Source of the DNA: Galeopsis tetrahit | Lineage: Eukaryota; Streptophyta; Magnoliopsida; Lamiales; Lamiaceae | NCBI GenBank assembly: GCA_963675135.1 | Contig: OY776119.1 | Location: 1,612,001 to 1,676,000 of the forward strand | Direction: 5' to 3' | DNA length: 64,000 nucleotides | Shown here: positions 1 through 11,755 of the stretch, one piece after another | Numbering within the stretch: the first letter of the stretch is position 1 | Layout: the number at the start of each line of letters is the position of its first letter | Translations under genes and position numbers: made by a program | Notes under the pieces: generated by a model | What the model saw: the letters and a program-made list of their open reading frames with translations, nothing else | Databases searched by the model: none | What the model was told of the DNA's origin: nothing

Positions 1-53
1 ATTGTAATTACATTGTTTGATCGTTGAACCTAATTAAATACTAAGTTATTGCA

Positions 54-3000
54 GGTGACGTTCAATGAGTATGGACAGCCCATAGGAAAAGAGAGTGAGA
101 AGTTCTCCTTCTTCCTTGGAGCTACAGTCAGGAGAGTGATCCCTATCGTGCTGCCATCCAAGGACTGGCGCAGCAACCAAATGGCTCCTTTGAAGGACAG
201 ATTATGGGACGAACTGACGGTATGTTAATTATATGCTTATTGAAAGTTGTTGTATAATTACTAAATTTACTAAATTGTCATGTTATATGCGTATAGACTA
301 CATTCGTCGGTCTTGACCATTCGAACAAGAAGTCTATACTGTCGCAAGCTGGAGTACTGGCCAAGAATTTTCGGGCTTGGTTGAGAAATAACGCACTAGA
401 TCCGGAAACCGGACTTTACTCGGCTACTTCGCCTGAGCAGTATCAGAATAACCATATGGTGGCCCCGTATTGGGAGGACTTTATTCGTAGAGCTATGGAT
501 GAAGATTTTCAGGTAAAATCGATCAATGTCATTTTCCTCAATTCCTTATGTCCTATGCTTTTCAGTGTTTATCGTATTTATATTACACTGTAGAGGCAAA
601 GTCATCAAAATCGCGAACAAGCTAAGAAGATGGAGGCTCGATATCGTGGATCGAACAAAGGATATGCACGCATAAGCGAAAATATTGTGAGATCAGAATT
701 CTAACTTTCAATTGTTTTTTATATGTTCACTTTTAATATATCTAATAAAGTGACACTTTCATCACTATTGTAGAAGGAAGAAAGAAGGAAATCGGGAGAG
801 AGTGCGCCTCTTGTTACCCGTTTCGAGTTATTTCAGGCTACAAGAAAGACTCGAGATGGGCGTATTCCCGATTCCAGTGCACAACGGATCATCGAAGAAG
901 CGGTAATCTATCCATTAATTTATCTTTCAATTACAAACTATTATTTCTAAACAAATAATTAAATGATATTTTTTTGTGATTTAGGAGCGCATATCTCAGA
1001 CCATGACACCCGACGACATCCGCGCTATCGGCACTGATGATTTGTATGGACGGGTTGTAGGTCGTCAAGAGCATCCCGGCCGCTTTCGGAGCTTGGGATA
1101 TGGCGTGACGAAGACCTCGTTAGCTATGGCACCTGCCCTTCAAGCCATGAATATGGTGGGAATACTTTCAGAACAGGTTGCCAAGTTGACTAGAGAAATG
1201 GAGACTATAAGGTCCGAGAAAAAATCTAGTCACGGATTGTCGTCGAGTGGAGCAAGCTGTGAGAATAGTGTCGCTGATGCTAGGTTTTCGGCTGATGGTG
1301 GAGACGACTTTATTGAGGCACTTCAAAACATCTCTCAGGTATCAAAATGTGTATGTCTCGCCTTTGTTTTAATTAAAGAGTAGTGTATTAAAAATTTCTA
1401 ACTAATATCTTATTCAAACAGCCAACGACCTTTTGCTACCTTTATTTGGAGGATCCTCTTCGGTTGGTGGCCACGGGATCGTTGCACAACAACTCCCATC
1501 AAATGATTCATGGTTGTCCACTCACTCCTGGTTTCGTGAGGATCACACTAGAAGTACCCATAGACGAAGAATTAGATTCACCCTTGCCGAAACCAGTAGA
1601 TGATGCTGTCACAGTCGGAACAGCAGTCGGACACTTCATCGAATGGCCGAGACACTTGGTCTCGCACACCGCGAAGGTAAAATATATGTTATTAAAATTT
1701 ATTATCTTATATGTCGTTCTAAATAATGTTGCAAATTGATTGTAGACACTATCTCCACGACAAAAGCCGAAACAGAAATCAAGAGATGTCGTAAATAGTC
1801 GGATGGAGAGAACGAGGGATGTGGGTATTCAGGCACGCGTACTTGGTTATCCATTGCCTGGACACTTAGATCACGGCCCCGCCGTACAGAATATGGTGAG
1901 CACGAAGGTGCAGTCCGGTGCTTTCGATACCATCACAGTTCCGATGACTTCTTACTTTCACAAGCATTTTTTTGAGGAATTCATCGGTGCGGAAAATGTC
2001 CTTGAAGTCTTGAACGACCAGTGGTTGAGTGCAACCACCATAGCCTTCTACCTCAAGTATGTGTTTATTAATTATCAGTATTTACTTTCTATACAGTTTA
2101 ATTTTCTTTTTAAATTTTAATTAGCGTATATATGTTGGTTAAAGATATTTGGGTGAGGTATATCTCTCTAGAGATAACCGAGCATGTGGATTGTATTCCT
2201 TCATCTCCCCCCAAGTGTCTTGCATACTGAGTGATAGGGCACATGGCATGGAGGGGATAGTCGAACATATGCTGAGTCATACTGGGAGGGAACATCTCAT
2301 TTTTTGGCCAACAAATGTGGGGTGAGTACAATAAACATTTCGTTAAAATTTGTATGCATAATATGTTATTTGCACATTTGCAGTTAATTTAAATATATAT
2401 TCTTAATATAATATAGGAGCCATTGGGTGTTGGTTGCCATAAATATGAATACATTAAGTGTCTTTTTTATGAACCCAGCTTTGGATGGGGTGGTTGCAAA
2501 TCGTCCCGATCTCATGTCATACATGGAAGCGTAAGTTCATTTTTAATATTCTAATATAATGATTTGTTTTAATTACTTTTTAAATTATATATATTTAATC
2601 TATTTTTTTCTTCTTATTATAATAATAATAGTGCGATGACTAGATTGTGATGATGATGTATCGAAGTCGCCTTCACAATCTAGTCTCAAATGATTATTTT
2701 CTTCTTATTAAATTACCTTAGCTGGATAGATGTTAAGGTAATTTAATTTAGTAAGTTATCAAATTAATAGAAAATAATCATAATAGTACTATTAATGCAT
2801 ACTTATAATTGCTAATTATATATAACAGGTTTCAAGCCAACGTGATAGTGATCATTGTGGACATTTTGTATGTTGTTATATTGAGAATATAATCAAGACT
2901 TATCGAACGACGATTCTTAACATGGTAAGTCAATTTATCGATTTATTTAAATTATTTTTCATTGAATAAAAATTCATATACTATATATCTAACTATATTG

Positions 3001-3114
3001 ATTGATCGTTGTTTGCAGTTTATCTATAACCGTCCGCTCAAGACTTACAACGACAAAAGAATGGACAAATGGAAAAAAGATTGGACAGGGTACCTTTACA
3101 ATCGATTTTTGTAA
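54..3114 (+). CDS. CACTA-encoded transposase-24-like / ULP1 (C48) protease, 5' partial
   Basis: I see eleven exons with GT-AG borders at about 54-219, 297-512, 594-686, 774-902, 985-1338, 1422-1676, 1746-2056, 2145-2321, 2417-2530, 2829-2924 and 3019-3114, the last ending in TAA. Exons 1-5 give the plant transposase-24 (Ptta/En/Spm) pattern, with FSFFLGATVRR, a basic linker and RFELFQATRKTRDGRIPD. Exons 8-10 give a ULP1-like cysteine-protease fold: YSFISPQ, then the catalytic-His segment HWVLVAIN, then DHCGHFVCCY with the nucleophile Cys. The usual catalytic Asp after the His strand reads Asn (FFMNP), so proteolysis may be lost. The family normally cleaves SUMO-like tags; its role in CACTA elements is unclear. 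The intron at 2531-2828 holds a foldback insertion. The 5' exons are beyond the window edge. Confidence 0.75.
2638..2781. repeat. Double foldback insertion in an intron of the CACTA gene
   Basis: Two inverted repeats lie side by side between protease exons 9 and 10. The first pairs 2638-2650 (GACTAGATTGTGA) with 2673-2685. The second pairs the segments around 2690-2720 with 2734-2781, including TAAATTACCTTA against TAAGGTAATTTA. It resembles a small foldback MITE, but no clear target duplication is visible. Confidence 0.5.
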
Positions 3115-3289
3115 ACATATAATTAAATTAGTATAACTTTTGGTAGAATGTAATGTATTAACTTGTATATTTGTGATGATATTTCATCTTTTTGGTGTAT
3201 ATATGTTTGTGTACGTTTATTTATTTGATTTTTTTCGTATTTGACGTATATAAAATAATTATTAAAAAAATAATATAAAAAAAAATACT

Positions 3290-3600
3290 TAGAGAGCGGT
3301 TCAAAACCGCTGTCCAAGTTAAATCGAAAAAAAATATATTACTTAGAGAGCGGTTTTGAACCGCTCTCCAAGTGAAATTAATAAAAAAAAAAATTAACAT
3401 AGAGAGCGGTTATGAACCGCTCTCCAAGCTCTTTTACTTAGAGAGCGGTTCATAACCGCTGTCTAAGGTCTACACTTGCAGAGCGGTTCAAAACCGCTTT
3501 CCAAGTCCTCTTACTTAGAGAGCGGTTTTTAACCGCTCTCTTAGCTTGGAGAGCTGTCGCTTGGAGAGCGGTTTTAAAGGCTCTCCAAGGCCCTTTTTCA
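3290..3600. repeat. CACTA subterminal repeats (GAGAGCGGTT / AACCGCTCTC)
   Basis: About eight copies of GAGAGCGGTT or its complement are spaced 15-40 bp apart, often facing each other as near-palindromes separated by 3-4 bases. In CACTA elements such arrays next to the terminus are the transposase-binding region. Motif copies vary slightly (GCTGTC for GCTCTC), consistent with an old element. Confidence 0.8.
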
Positions 3601-3630
3601 AAGCTCTCCAACCTCAATTTTGTAGTAGTG

Positions 3631-4369
3631 AATAGGGTTCAAGTGGTAAGTTCACGATTAACTTAAATAACAAAAACTTAAGAACCAAAACATAATCCAA
3701 GATAATAAGCATAAATCATCCATAATTTTATTCTTAATTAATGAAGGTCGTCTCCCATCATAGTTCCTCGCCGTCCAACTCGTTAACCTGAAATTGTAAA
3801 ATGATGGGGTGAGCATGCAAGCACACTCAGTGGGATTTAAGTCATTCAATATTGCCACATATACATTGCCACAAACTTAGTGAATAAATAACATTCCCGT
3901 TTGCCACATATACTTTGCCAATACCTTGCCAACTTTGCCATTGCAACCCTACCAATAGATAATAAACTTTGCCACAAACTTTGCCAATATACAAACTTTG
4001 CCAATATGCCAATATACAAACTTTGCCAATATATACTTTGCCAATATACAAACTTTGCCAATATACAAACTTTGTCAATATATACTTTGCCACAAACTTT
4101 GCCAATAGAATAACAATAGAAATGAATTCACATATTAAACAATTAACTCATACATTTATCTAAAATATTAAATAATGAATAACAAATGCAATAGAGCTCT
4201 ACAAACCACCGTAGAGAATAAATCAATTAAAACCCAACTCGATAGAAGAAAGTAGCTACTAATGATACGTGGAACCTTGCACGAACTAGTCCTCGTAATT
4301 GCCGTCGCCTTGCATTAATTATCGTGTACGTCTATTTAGTATAATATTCAAGAAAATAACTAATCGTAA
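3631..4369. repeat. Non-coding stretch with a TTTGCCAATATACAAAC minisatellite
   Basis: No gene is evident. From about 3850 to 4113 a roughly 17-bp unit (ACTTTGCCAATATACAA and variants) repeats about ten times, with some units shortened to TTTGCCA or TTTGCCAAT. The overlapping open frames on both strands here are a by-product of the repeat. The flanks hold no recognisable feature. Confidence 0.7.
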
Positions 4370-5216
4370 CTGTGAGTGTTATCTCATAATCTCAGAGTCA
4401 ACACACTAAGTGAGTAGTGAGCTGATAGGATCAGATAAGATAACTTAGGCCGAAATCAGATGAGTGGAATGGTTTCAATCAGCTGAGGAGGTGATGCTTA
4501 GACTTCAGTAGAGTTGTCCAGCAGAGTTGGTCAGCAGAGTTGTCCAGTAGAGTTGGTCAGCAGAGTTGTCCAGCAGAGTTGTTCAGCAGAGTTGGTCAGC
4601 AGAGTTGTCCAGCACAGTATGAAGTCTATCAGTAGAGTTAGCTTTTGATCATCAGAACAGAAGAGTTGGGTATCAGAACAGTAGAAGTGATCTGATCTTT
4701 ATGGACAAGTCTTCTGGTTCGAAGTTAGTTAGTTTAACTAACAGTTTTATAGTTACAATAACTTGAGGGCATAACTACCATTTTCAGTTGGGCAATAACA
4801 GAGCACATGGGTTGTTACAAACGGTTGCAAATGGTTGATAACTACTCAAAACAGTTCCTAACAGCAACAACTACCTTTGGTCTTTATAAACTCTTGTTTG
4901 TGTACATTGTAAAGGTTGGATTTTGGCATAGAGAGATTTAGTACGTTATTGTATTCTTTGAGTTGTGTGAGTTCACAAGTGAAGTGAGGAAATATCCAAT
5001 TCCGAGTGAATGAGTGTGTAAACATTATTTATCAATCAAAGAAGTACTAGTCTGATCCAGTGGATGTAGATCACATTGATCGAACCACTTAAATCCTTGT
5101 GTGCTGTTTGTCTCATTGATTACTTTTCTGAATTACTATCCTAGAGCAGTTATTTCTTCTATATTCAAGTGTTCTAATTAGTTGGAGACGTCTAACCGAT
5201 CAGAATCATCTTGACA
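4370..5216 (+). repeat. 5' LTR of Copia-1 (left limit approximate) with AGAGTTG minisatellite
   Basis: The LTR ends ...TTGACA at 5216, two bases before the TGGCGCC primer-binding site. A TATA-like TTTATAAA sits near 4885. Between about 4505 and 4620, 13-bp half-units such as AGAGTTGTCCAGC and AGAGTTGGTCAGC alternate in tandem. With no partner LTR the start could not be verified. Confidence 0.5.
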
Positions 5217-5259
5217 ATTGGCGCCGTCTGTGGGAAACCGAAGTAGCTGCAGATCTAAG

Positions 5260-6153
5260 ATGGGGAATTCTACCAAGTACAACATAGAGAAGTTTACAAG
5301 CACTGGAGATTTTGGGCTGTGGAAGGTCAAAATGCAGGCCCTCCTTGAACAGCAAGGATTATTCGAAGCTCTCGAAGAATCCGAAGAGATTGCAAAAGAA
5401 TCTGCAACAGCTGCGGCTGAAAGGAGCAAGTTGCTCAGGAAAGCTCGAAGCACGATCCTACTCTGCCTTGGAGATAAGGTCTTGAGGGAGGTTGATAAAG
5501 AGAAGTCAGCGAAAGAGGTTTGGGATAAGCTTGAGAAGCTATATATGGTGAAAACTCTTGCTAACTGACTCTATTCGAAACAGAAGCTGTATGCCTTTAG
5601 AATGGGAGATGACAAACCCATTACGGAGCAGCTAGATGAGTTCAACAAGATTCTTGATGATCTGGAGAATTTGGATGTCAAGTTAGAGGAAGAGGATAAG
5701 GCTCTGATCTTGTTGAGTGCTCTGTCCAAGTCCTTTGAAATCCTAAAGGACACCATCTTGTATAGTAGAAAGGAAGCAATCATATTGGAGGATGTGATCT
5801 TGGCTGTCAAATACAAGCTGTTACATAACAAAACATCTGAAGGAGATAAAAGTAGCAGTGGGGAAGGATTGACAATCAAGGGAGGACAGAAGAAATCTGC
5901 CTCCAAGAAGGGGTCTAGTCAACCTAAGGGAGCTGATAAGGGTAAATCAGCAGTGTCAAATCAAGGGGAAGTAGTGTGCCACCACTGCAACAAACCTGGG
6001 CACTTTAAGAGTACTTGTTACAAGTACAAACAGCTTATGAGAAAATCTGGTCCTAAGAACCCTGTTGATAAGAATCAAGCAAATCAAACCCAAGATGATA
6101 AGGAGCAGAAAGGCTATGAGTCAGCTCCAGTCCCTATCCATCACTTCCACTAA
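5260..6153 (+). pseudogene. gag: Copia-1 gag, interrupted by one TGA
   Basis: The capsid-like region (start MGNSTKYNIEKF) runs in one frame to 6153 except for a TGA at 5566-5568, where related proteins have Arg; CGA to TGA is the simplest change. The C-terminal half carries a CCHC zinc knuckle (VCHHCNKPGHFKSTC, about 5976-6020). Gag forms the particle that packages element RNA. The start was chosen because it follows the primer-binding site and matches the Copia gag N-terminus. The downstream protease is in the +1 frame, so either a programmed or a mutational frameshift separates gag and pol near 6110-6150. Confidence 0.75.
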
Positions 6154-7672
6154 AGAGCAGCAAGATTGGATTTTAGATTCAGGGTGTTCTTTCCACATGA
6201 CTCCAAGAAGAGAGTGGTTTCATGATTTTAAGCATCAGAATGGAGGTTCTGTGTTGTTAGGGAATGATCACACTTGCAAAGTCAGAGGTGAAGGTATAGT
6301 ACACTTGAAGATGTATGATGGAGTAGTGAGGATTCTCAAGAGGGTCAGGTATGTTCCTGAACTCAAGAGAAATTTGATATCTTTTGGCATGCTGGATTCA
6401 TTGGGCTATAAATTCCAGTCTGAAGATGGAGAGCTCAGAGTTTCAAAGGGGAAGCTTACTGTTCTTAAAGGAGAGAGAATAAATGATCTCTACTTTCTTA
6501 AGAGGGGAACAGTTATTGGCAGATCAGATGTGGCAAGGGTGCAAGACAACTCAATGTTGTGGCACAGAAGATTAGGTCATGTAGAAGAGAAGGGCCTACT
6601 TGAGCTAAGTAATCAAGGATTGCTAGGTAGTGACAAGATCACAAAGCTTGATTTGTGTGAGCACTGCATTCTTGGGAAATCCAAGAGATTGAAGTTTGGG
6701 AAGAGTTCACACTCTACCAAAGGAATTTTGGACTATGTCCATTCAAATTTATGGGGGCCAGCTAGGAATCAGACCAGAAGTGGTGGGAGATATTTCATGT
6801 CTATCATAGATGACTACTCAAGAAAGGTATGGATCACTATCCTGAAATCCAAGTCAGAAGCATTTGAAAAATTTAAGGAATGGCTCACTGATGTGGAGAA
6901 TATTTCTGGAAAGAATCTCAAGCATTTGAGAACTGATAATGGGCTGGAGTTCATATCAGAAGAGTTCAATGTTTTCTACAAGAAGAAGGGTATAGTGAGG
7001 CATAGAACAGTACCAGGTACACCTCAGCAGAATGGAGTAGCCGAGAGAATGAACCAGACTTTGCTTGAGAGGGTCAGGTGCATGTTGAGCAGCTCGGGAT
7101 TGCCTAAAGTATTTTGGGGAGAAGCAGTGTCAACAGCAGCCTATTTGTTAAACAGAAGCCCTTCCTCAGCTGTGCAATTTAAAACCCCAGAAGAGTTATG
7201 GTCTGGCCATACAGCTGAGTACAATAATTTGAAGGTGTATGGTTGTTCAGCATATGCCCATGTCAAGCAAGATAAGCTTGAGCCTCGAGCCTTGAAATGT
7301 GTGTTCATAGGATATCCTTCAGGTGTGAAAGGATACAGATTGTGGTGCCTAGAAGCTGGAATGCAGAAGTGTATTATCAGCAGAGATGTAACTTTTGATG
7401 AGAATAGAATGCCATTGAAAGAGGAGGCAAGCTCCAGTACAGCACACAACAAACCAGATGAGACACAGGTGGAGGTGGAGCATGGTGACATCATAACACT
7501 AACTGAAGAGCAGATTGATCCAGATGAGGAGGAAACTACTCATAGTGATACTGAGCTTCATGACTATCAGCTGACTAGGGACAGATCAAGAAGAGAAGTC
7601 CACCCACCTCAGAGGTATGATCAAGCTGACATAGTGTTGGGATATGAATCCTTGAAACAATGTTCTAATTGA
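6110..7672 (+). pseudogene. pol: Copia-1 protease-integrase, truncated, integrase Asp replaced
   Basis: Domains in order: aspartic protease (WILDSGCSFHMTP, near 6165), GAG-pre-integrase with HHCC zinc site (LWHRRLGH ... CEHCILGK), integrase core and a chromodomain-less linker. The DDE triad is incomplete. The first Asp, normally in HSDLWGP, reads Asn (HSNLWGP, near 6745). The second Asp (RTDNGLEF) and the Glu (QQNGVAERMNQ) are present. Reverse transcriptase and RNase H are absent. After 7634 the frame continues into the LTR of Copia-2 and stops at 7672. It cannot support its own transposition. Confidence 0.8.
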
Positions 7673-9006
7673 TGATTGTATGTTTTGATGGCCAAAAGCA
7701 ACTTAAAGTTAGTAATATATGTGGTTCTAAGTCATCCTAACTAAGTCATCATAAAAGATATTGAAAACTGAGTTTACTGATCTTATATAAGTTTACTGAT
7801 CTTATTGTGTTTACTGATCTGATATATGAACTGTTAGGAACTAAGCTGATGTTTTGTAATGTATAGACAGCTTATAGTATAGGACTTTGATATACTCATC
7901 TGTATATAGTTCAGTTGATGTATAGATAGGTTTTATATATGTAAAGTTGTATTCTATTGTATTCAGCATTGTAAAAGTTCAGAACAGTAGATTAGGAATA
8001 GATTAGAAGAAGATCAGAAGACTAATAAAGACTCAGAAGACTACTTTAGAATAAGAAGACTTCAAAGAAGAGTTGAACAGAAACTTAGAAGAGTTCTGGA
8101 GAAGTACAAAACAGTTTGAAGAACTGTGCTGACTGGCTCAGAACAGTAAAAATCAGAACAGTAAGTTACTGTGCTGATTTGGTGAATTTGAAGAATAAGT
8201 TTGGAAAACTTATTTAAAGTGTAACTGAATATATTTGAAGAGATGCTGACTTGGAATAAGAAGGAAGTTACAAAGTCGGTTACAAAAAGGAAGTTACAAA
8301 AACAGTTTTAGAGTTAGTTGAGAGTTAGTTCACAAACTGCTAACTGTCATACTAAGTTCTATAAATACTGTGTGATCTCCTACTGCTGAAGACTACTGAA
8401 CAATTACTGATCTAAGAGAATTCAAGAGCAAGTCTACAAGCAAGAACTTACAGAGTTAAGGAAATCGAACTAAGGAGAAGCCACTGAATTGAAGAGAAGA
8501 AATCGAAGGCTACTCAAGAGAAGTTTTACTTTTCAGTTTTAAGTTTGTGTTTTGTAAAACAAGTGTGCTAGTTACTTGTAGAATTACTAGTAGATCGAAG
8601 ATACACTTGGAAGTGTAATCGATAAGATCACAGTCTTAATCTTGGGACTTTAAGCCACAAGAAACTCAAGGAAGAGTTAATAAAACATCACAACTGGGAT
8701 TGTGAGAGTGGATGTAGACTTATTGGTCGAACCACTATAAAATTCTGTGTTCTTTATTTTATGTTTGATATTTGATTAATATTTGTTTAAACAAGAACAG
8801 TAGAATTTACTAAGTAAAGATCTGATTAAAAGTTGAGTATAAAACTAAAACTGGAAGTACTGATCTGACTCAGTAAGAACAGTACTATTCAGAACACTAT
8901 TCCGCATTATAAACTCTGATATTTTGAAAGATTTTTGAAAGTCTATTCACCCCTCCCCTCTAGACTTTCTTAGCTTACTCAATCTTAACTCAACTTGGGA
9001 CCAACA
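7635..9006 (+). repeat. 5' LTR of Copia-2
   Basis: It is 1372 bp long and bounded by TGTTGG...CCAACA, a 6-bp inverted terminal pair, with the primer-binding site two bases downstream. A TATA-like CTATAAATA lies near 8350 and probably sets the start of the genomic RNA. The LTR is rich in CAGAACAGTA and TACTGATCT motifs that recur after pol. Confidence 0.8.
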
Positions 9007-9008
9007 AG

Positions 9009-9020
9009 TGGTATCAGAGC
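9009..9020 (+). other. Primer-binding site (initiator Met tRNA type)
   Basis: TGGTATCAGAGC matches the 3' end complement of plant initiator methionine tRNA, the usual Copia primer, and lies two bases after the LTR. Confidence 0.9.
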
Positions 9021-9167
9021 AGTAGTTCTTTGGACTGCTGTTTCTTGATAACCTTGTAGATCTTGAGGGAAATCTCACTGATCTTAATACTATTTCTTGA
9101 TATCTGTCACTATCTGAATACTTGAAAACTATCTGCTATACTACTGATCCTATTTGTCTAATCAAAC

Positions 9168-11723
9168 ATGGATGACACTAATGTGAACAAACTTCCTAAG
9201 TTTAAGATTGCAGATTGTGACTACTGGAAGCTTAGGATGGAGGCCATCTTTAGCTCAACACATGATCTGATGGTGTCTGTGGTGACTGAAGGACCAATTG
9301 TCACCATGGTGGAAAACACTGCTGTTCTGGATCCTTCTAAACCAGTTGGAGCACTGGTCCCTAAACCAAGGTCAGAACTGACTTCTGAAGAAATGCGACA
9401 AAACAATTTGGATAGTCTTGCTAAAAATTATATTTTACACACCTTGCCAAATGAGTATCTTGGCAAAGTGTTAAAATGTAAGACTGCAAAGCAAATGTGG
9501 GACAAATTGGCTATTCTTTGTGAAGGTACTACTCTGATCAAAGAAAGCAAATTATCCACAGCTGTCCAAAGGTTTGAAATATTTAAGATGAAGCCAGGAG
9601 AAACAATTGATGAATTGGATACTCGATTTACAAAGATTATGAATGATCTTGATGTGTTAGGAAAAACTTATACTGAAAGAGAAGTTAACTTGAGAATCTT
9701 GAAAGCTTTGGATGAAAGGTGGAAAATGGTCAAGATGATCATTAAAACCACACAAGACATTGATTCTTGGCCAGCAGAAACTATGTTCCAGACCCTTAAG
9801 GCACATGAGTTTGAGTTAGATGAAGAAGATCCTATTACTGTGATTCATAAGGATAAGGATGCCTCTAAGGACATAGCTTTTAAAGCCTCTACCTCTAAGG
9901 GGTCTAGATCATCTAAGTCTAAGGCCTCAAGCATAAAAGATGAACTAGATAGTTCTGATCTTAGTCTGAAAGATCAGATGAGCCTTATGATCAAAAGATT
10001 TGATAGACTAAATAAGAAGTATGGTAGATACAAGAGATTCTATAAGGAAACCAAGGGTTCTAGTAACAGGGACTCTTCTGGGAACAGAAGGGATCAAAAC
10101 TCTTCTGAAAGAAGGGATGAGATCTCTAATGAGAACAGGAGAGATATGAACTCATCTGATAAGAGGGATAGAAAGTATTCTGATAAGAAAGATAGGAACT
10201 CAATTGACAAGCATGACAGGAACCGAAATCATTCACCTCCTAAGAGATCTTCTAACAATCCTGTTTGCTATAATTGTGATAAGCCAGGTCATTATGCTTA
10301 TGAATGTCCTGATCTGAGTTCTGAAGATCGAGAAGAAAGGAAAGCCAGAAGAGATCGAAAATATGCCAAGGGTAAGAAGGCAATGATGGCATACAATGAA
10401 TCTGATTCGGAATCAGAAGAGTTGCCTTCGTCTTCATCTGAATACCCCTCTAGCAATGAAGATGAAGCCTTCATAGCAGATGATGGACTGGTAATGATGG
10501 CCAAAATAAATGATGAGGTATCATCTGCTAACTCTTTTCAATCTTGCAAAAATTCTGACACTGATGACAGTGATGCTGCTGATAGCAGTGTAGGAAGTAG
10601 TCTTCATCATTCCCAAGGAGTGACTAAAGAAGACCTTCTACAAGCTAACAAAGCATTCATTGAAATTAGTGATGAGAATATATCTTCAAAGCAAGAAATC
10701 ATTAATCTGAAAGAAGCTCAGTTGAAAGTGGATCCTAATATAGTTGTCATAAATGCAAGACTATCAGAAGAGTTGTCCCAACTCCAAGAAAAGTATGCAT
10801 CCATTGACAAACTATATCAGGGTATGCTTAAAACTCAAGCCAAAGAGACTAAGGAATTCAATGATTTAAAGATTAAATGTGAAAAACTTGAAGAGCGCAA
10901 TAGATTCTTAGAAACTGAAGTAGTGAGCCTAGATCGAAAGCTATCTGGGATGATTAACTCTGCCAAGATTAATCAAACAATCTCAGACAGATATAGAGCT
11001 CCAAATAATAAAAGTGGAATAGGTACTGATCTGCCTAGTTCCTCTACTTCAGGCTTTAAGAACACTAATGGAGCTAGTTCAAGTTCTTTGCAACTAGATA
11101 AAAGAAAAGAACCTATGACTTATGATAATGATCCCAAACCTAAAGTACAGTCTAAATACATCCCTCCTACTACCAAGAATGGTAAAATGAAGAATGTATT
11201 AAGACCAGTACAGTCAAGACCATACCAGAAGAGTTATACTCCTCTGACCAGATCAGATTAGTCCTGGTATCAGAAGAGACAAACTCAGAACAGTAGGTCA
11301 AGACAAGCACATGCAAGTTGGGAACAACCTAGACCTCCTTTTATAAGGCAGTCTCAGCTGTATTCAACTAAACCTATGAGATTTGTGCCTCATTATCATA
11401 ACAAACCTGTTCTTTATCCTCCACCTTTATCTTATGATATCATTGGAGAGGAAAGACCAAAACGCATCTATAAGCCGTATGGTCCACATGCTTTCAGACC
11501 TTATTCAAACTATTACAGGCATACTGATCTTACTGAAAAATGGATAGAACCAAGGAAAGGCTATCTCAGAAAAATAGATCCTAAGTCTGCTGATAGTTCT
11601 GAAATGGTTAATAAAGTACTGTTTTGTGATAAATATGGAAGGAAACTGAAGAGGTCCCATTTATTCAAATCCTCAATGTTCATTTGGGTACCTCTCACTA
11701 CTAACCCCCAAGGACCCCAATAA
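9168..11723 (+). pseudogene. gag: Copia-2 gag with coiled coil and zinc knuckle, one internal TAG
   Basis: An open frame of 697 codons begins MDDTNVNKLPKF and contains a UBN2/retrotransposon-gag region, a charged Ser/Arg/Asp-rich stretch, one CCHC knuckle (VCYNCDKPGHYAYEC, near 10263), acidic serine-rich segments and a coiled coil (about residues 480-610). The TAG at 11259-11261 is followed in the same frame by another 154 codons up to TAA at 11721, ending in the FIWVP segment that normally leads into protease. A Gln codon changed to TAG is the simplest explanation. Gag packages the element RNA in cytoplasmic particles. Confidence 0.75.
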
Positions 11724-11755
11724 ACTAGGGTACCTAAATTATTAAGATCACTACC

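Larger units (their letters stand above)
1..3630 (+). mobile_element. CACTA (En/Spm) DNA transposon, right-hand part
   Basis: The element enters from the left edge and ends at 3630 with the reverse complement of CACTACTACAAAATTGAGG, the CACTA-type terminus. Just inside lies a cluster of short inverted subterminal motifs (3290-3600), typical of CACTA transposase-binding sites. The multi-exon gene at 54-3114 combines a plant transposase-24-like region with a ULP1/C48 protease, a combination known in plant CACTA elements. The left terminus and the main transposase are outside the window, so autonomy cannot be judged. Confidence 0.85.
4370..7634 (+). mobile_element. Copia-1: Tork-like LTR retrotransposon, truncated
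   Basis: Order seen: 5' LTR ending in CA at 5216, a primer-binding site starting TGGCGCC at 5219, gag (5260-6153), then protease and integrase (about 6110-7634). Reverse transcriptase and RNase H are missing because the sequence passes directly into the 5' LTR of Copia-2 at 7635. The integrase style (HRRLGHVEEKGL, CEHCILGKSKRLKF) resembles Tork/Tnt1-type Copia. No 3' LTR is in the window, so the 5' limit near 4370 is approximate. Confidence 0.75.

Noticed and set aside
3290..3600. CRISPR-like regular repeats
   Set aside because: The motifs are short, inverted and tied to a CACTA terminus in plant DNA, and there are no spacers of uniform length.
3842..4163. Overlapping small frames on both strands
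   Set aside because: They are by-products of the TTTGCCAATATACAAAC minisatellite.
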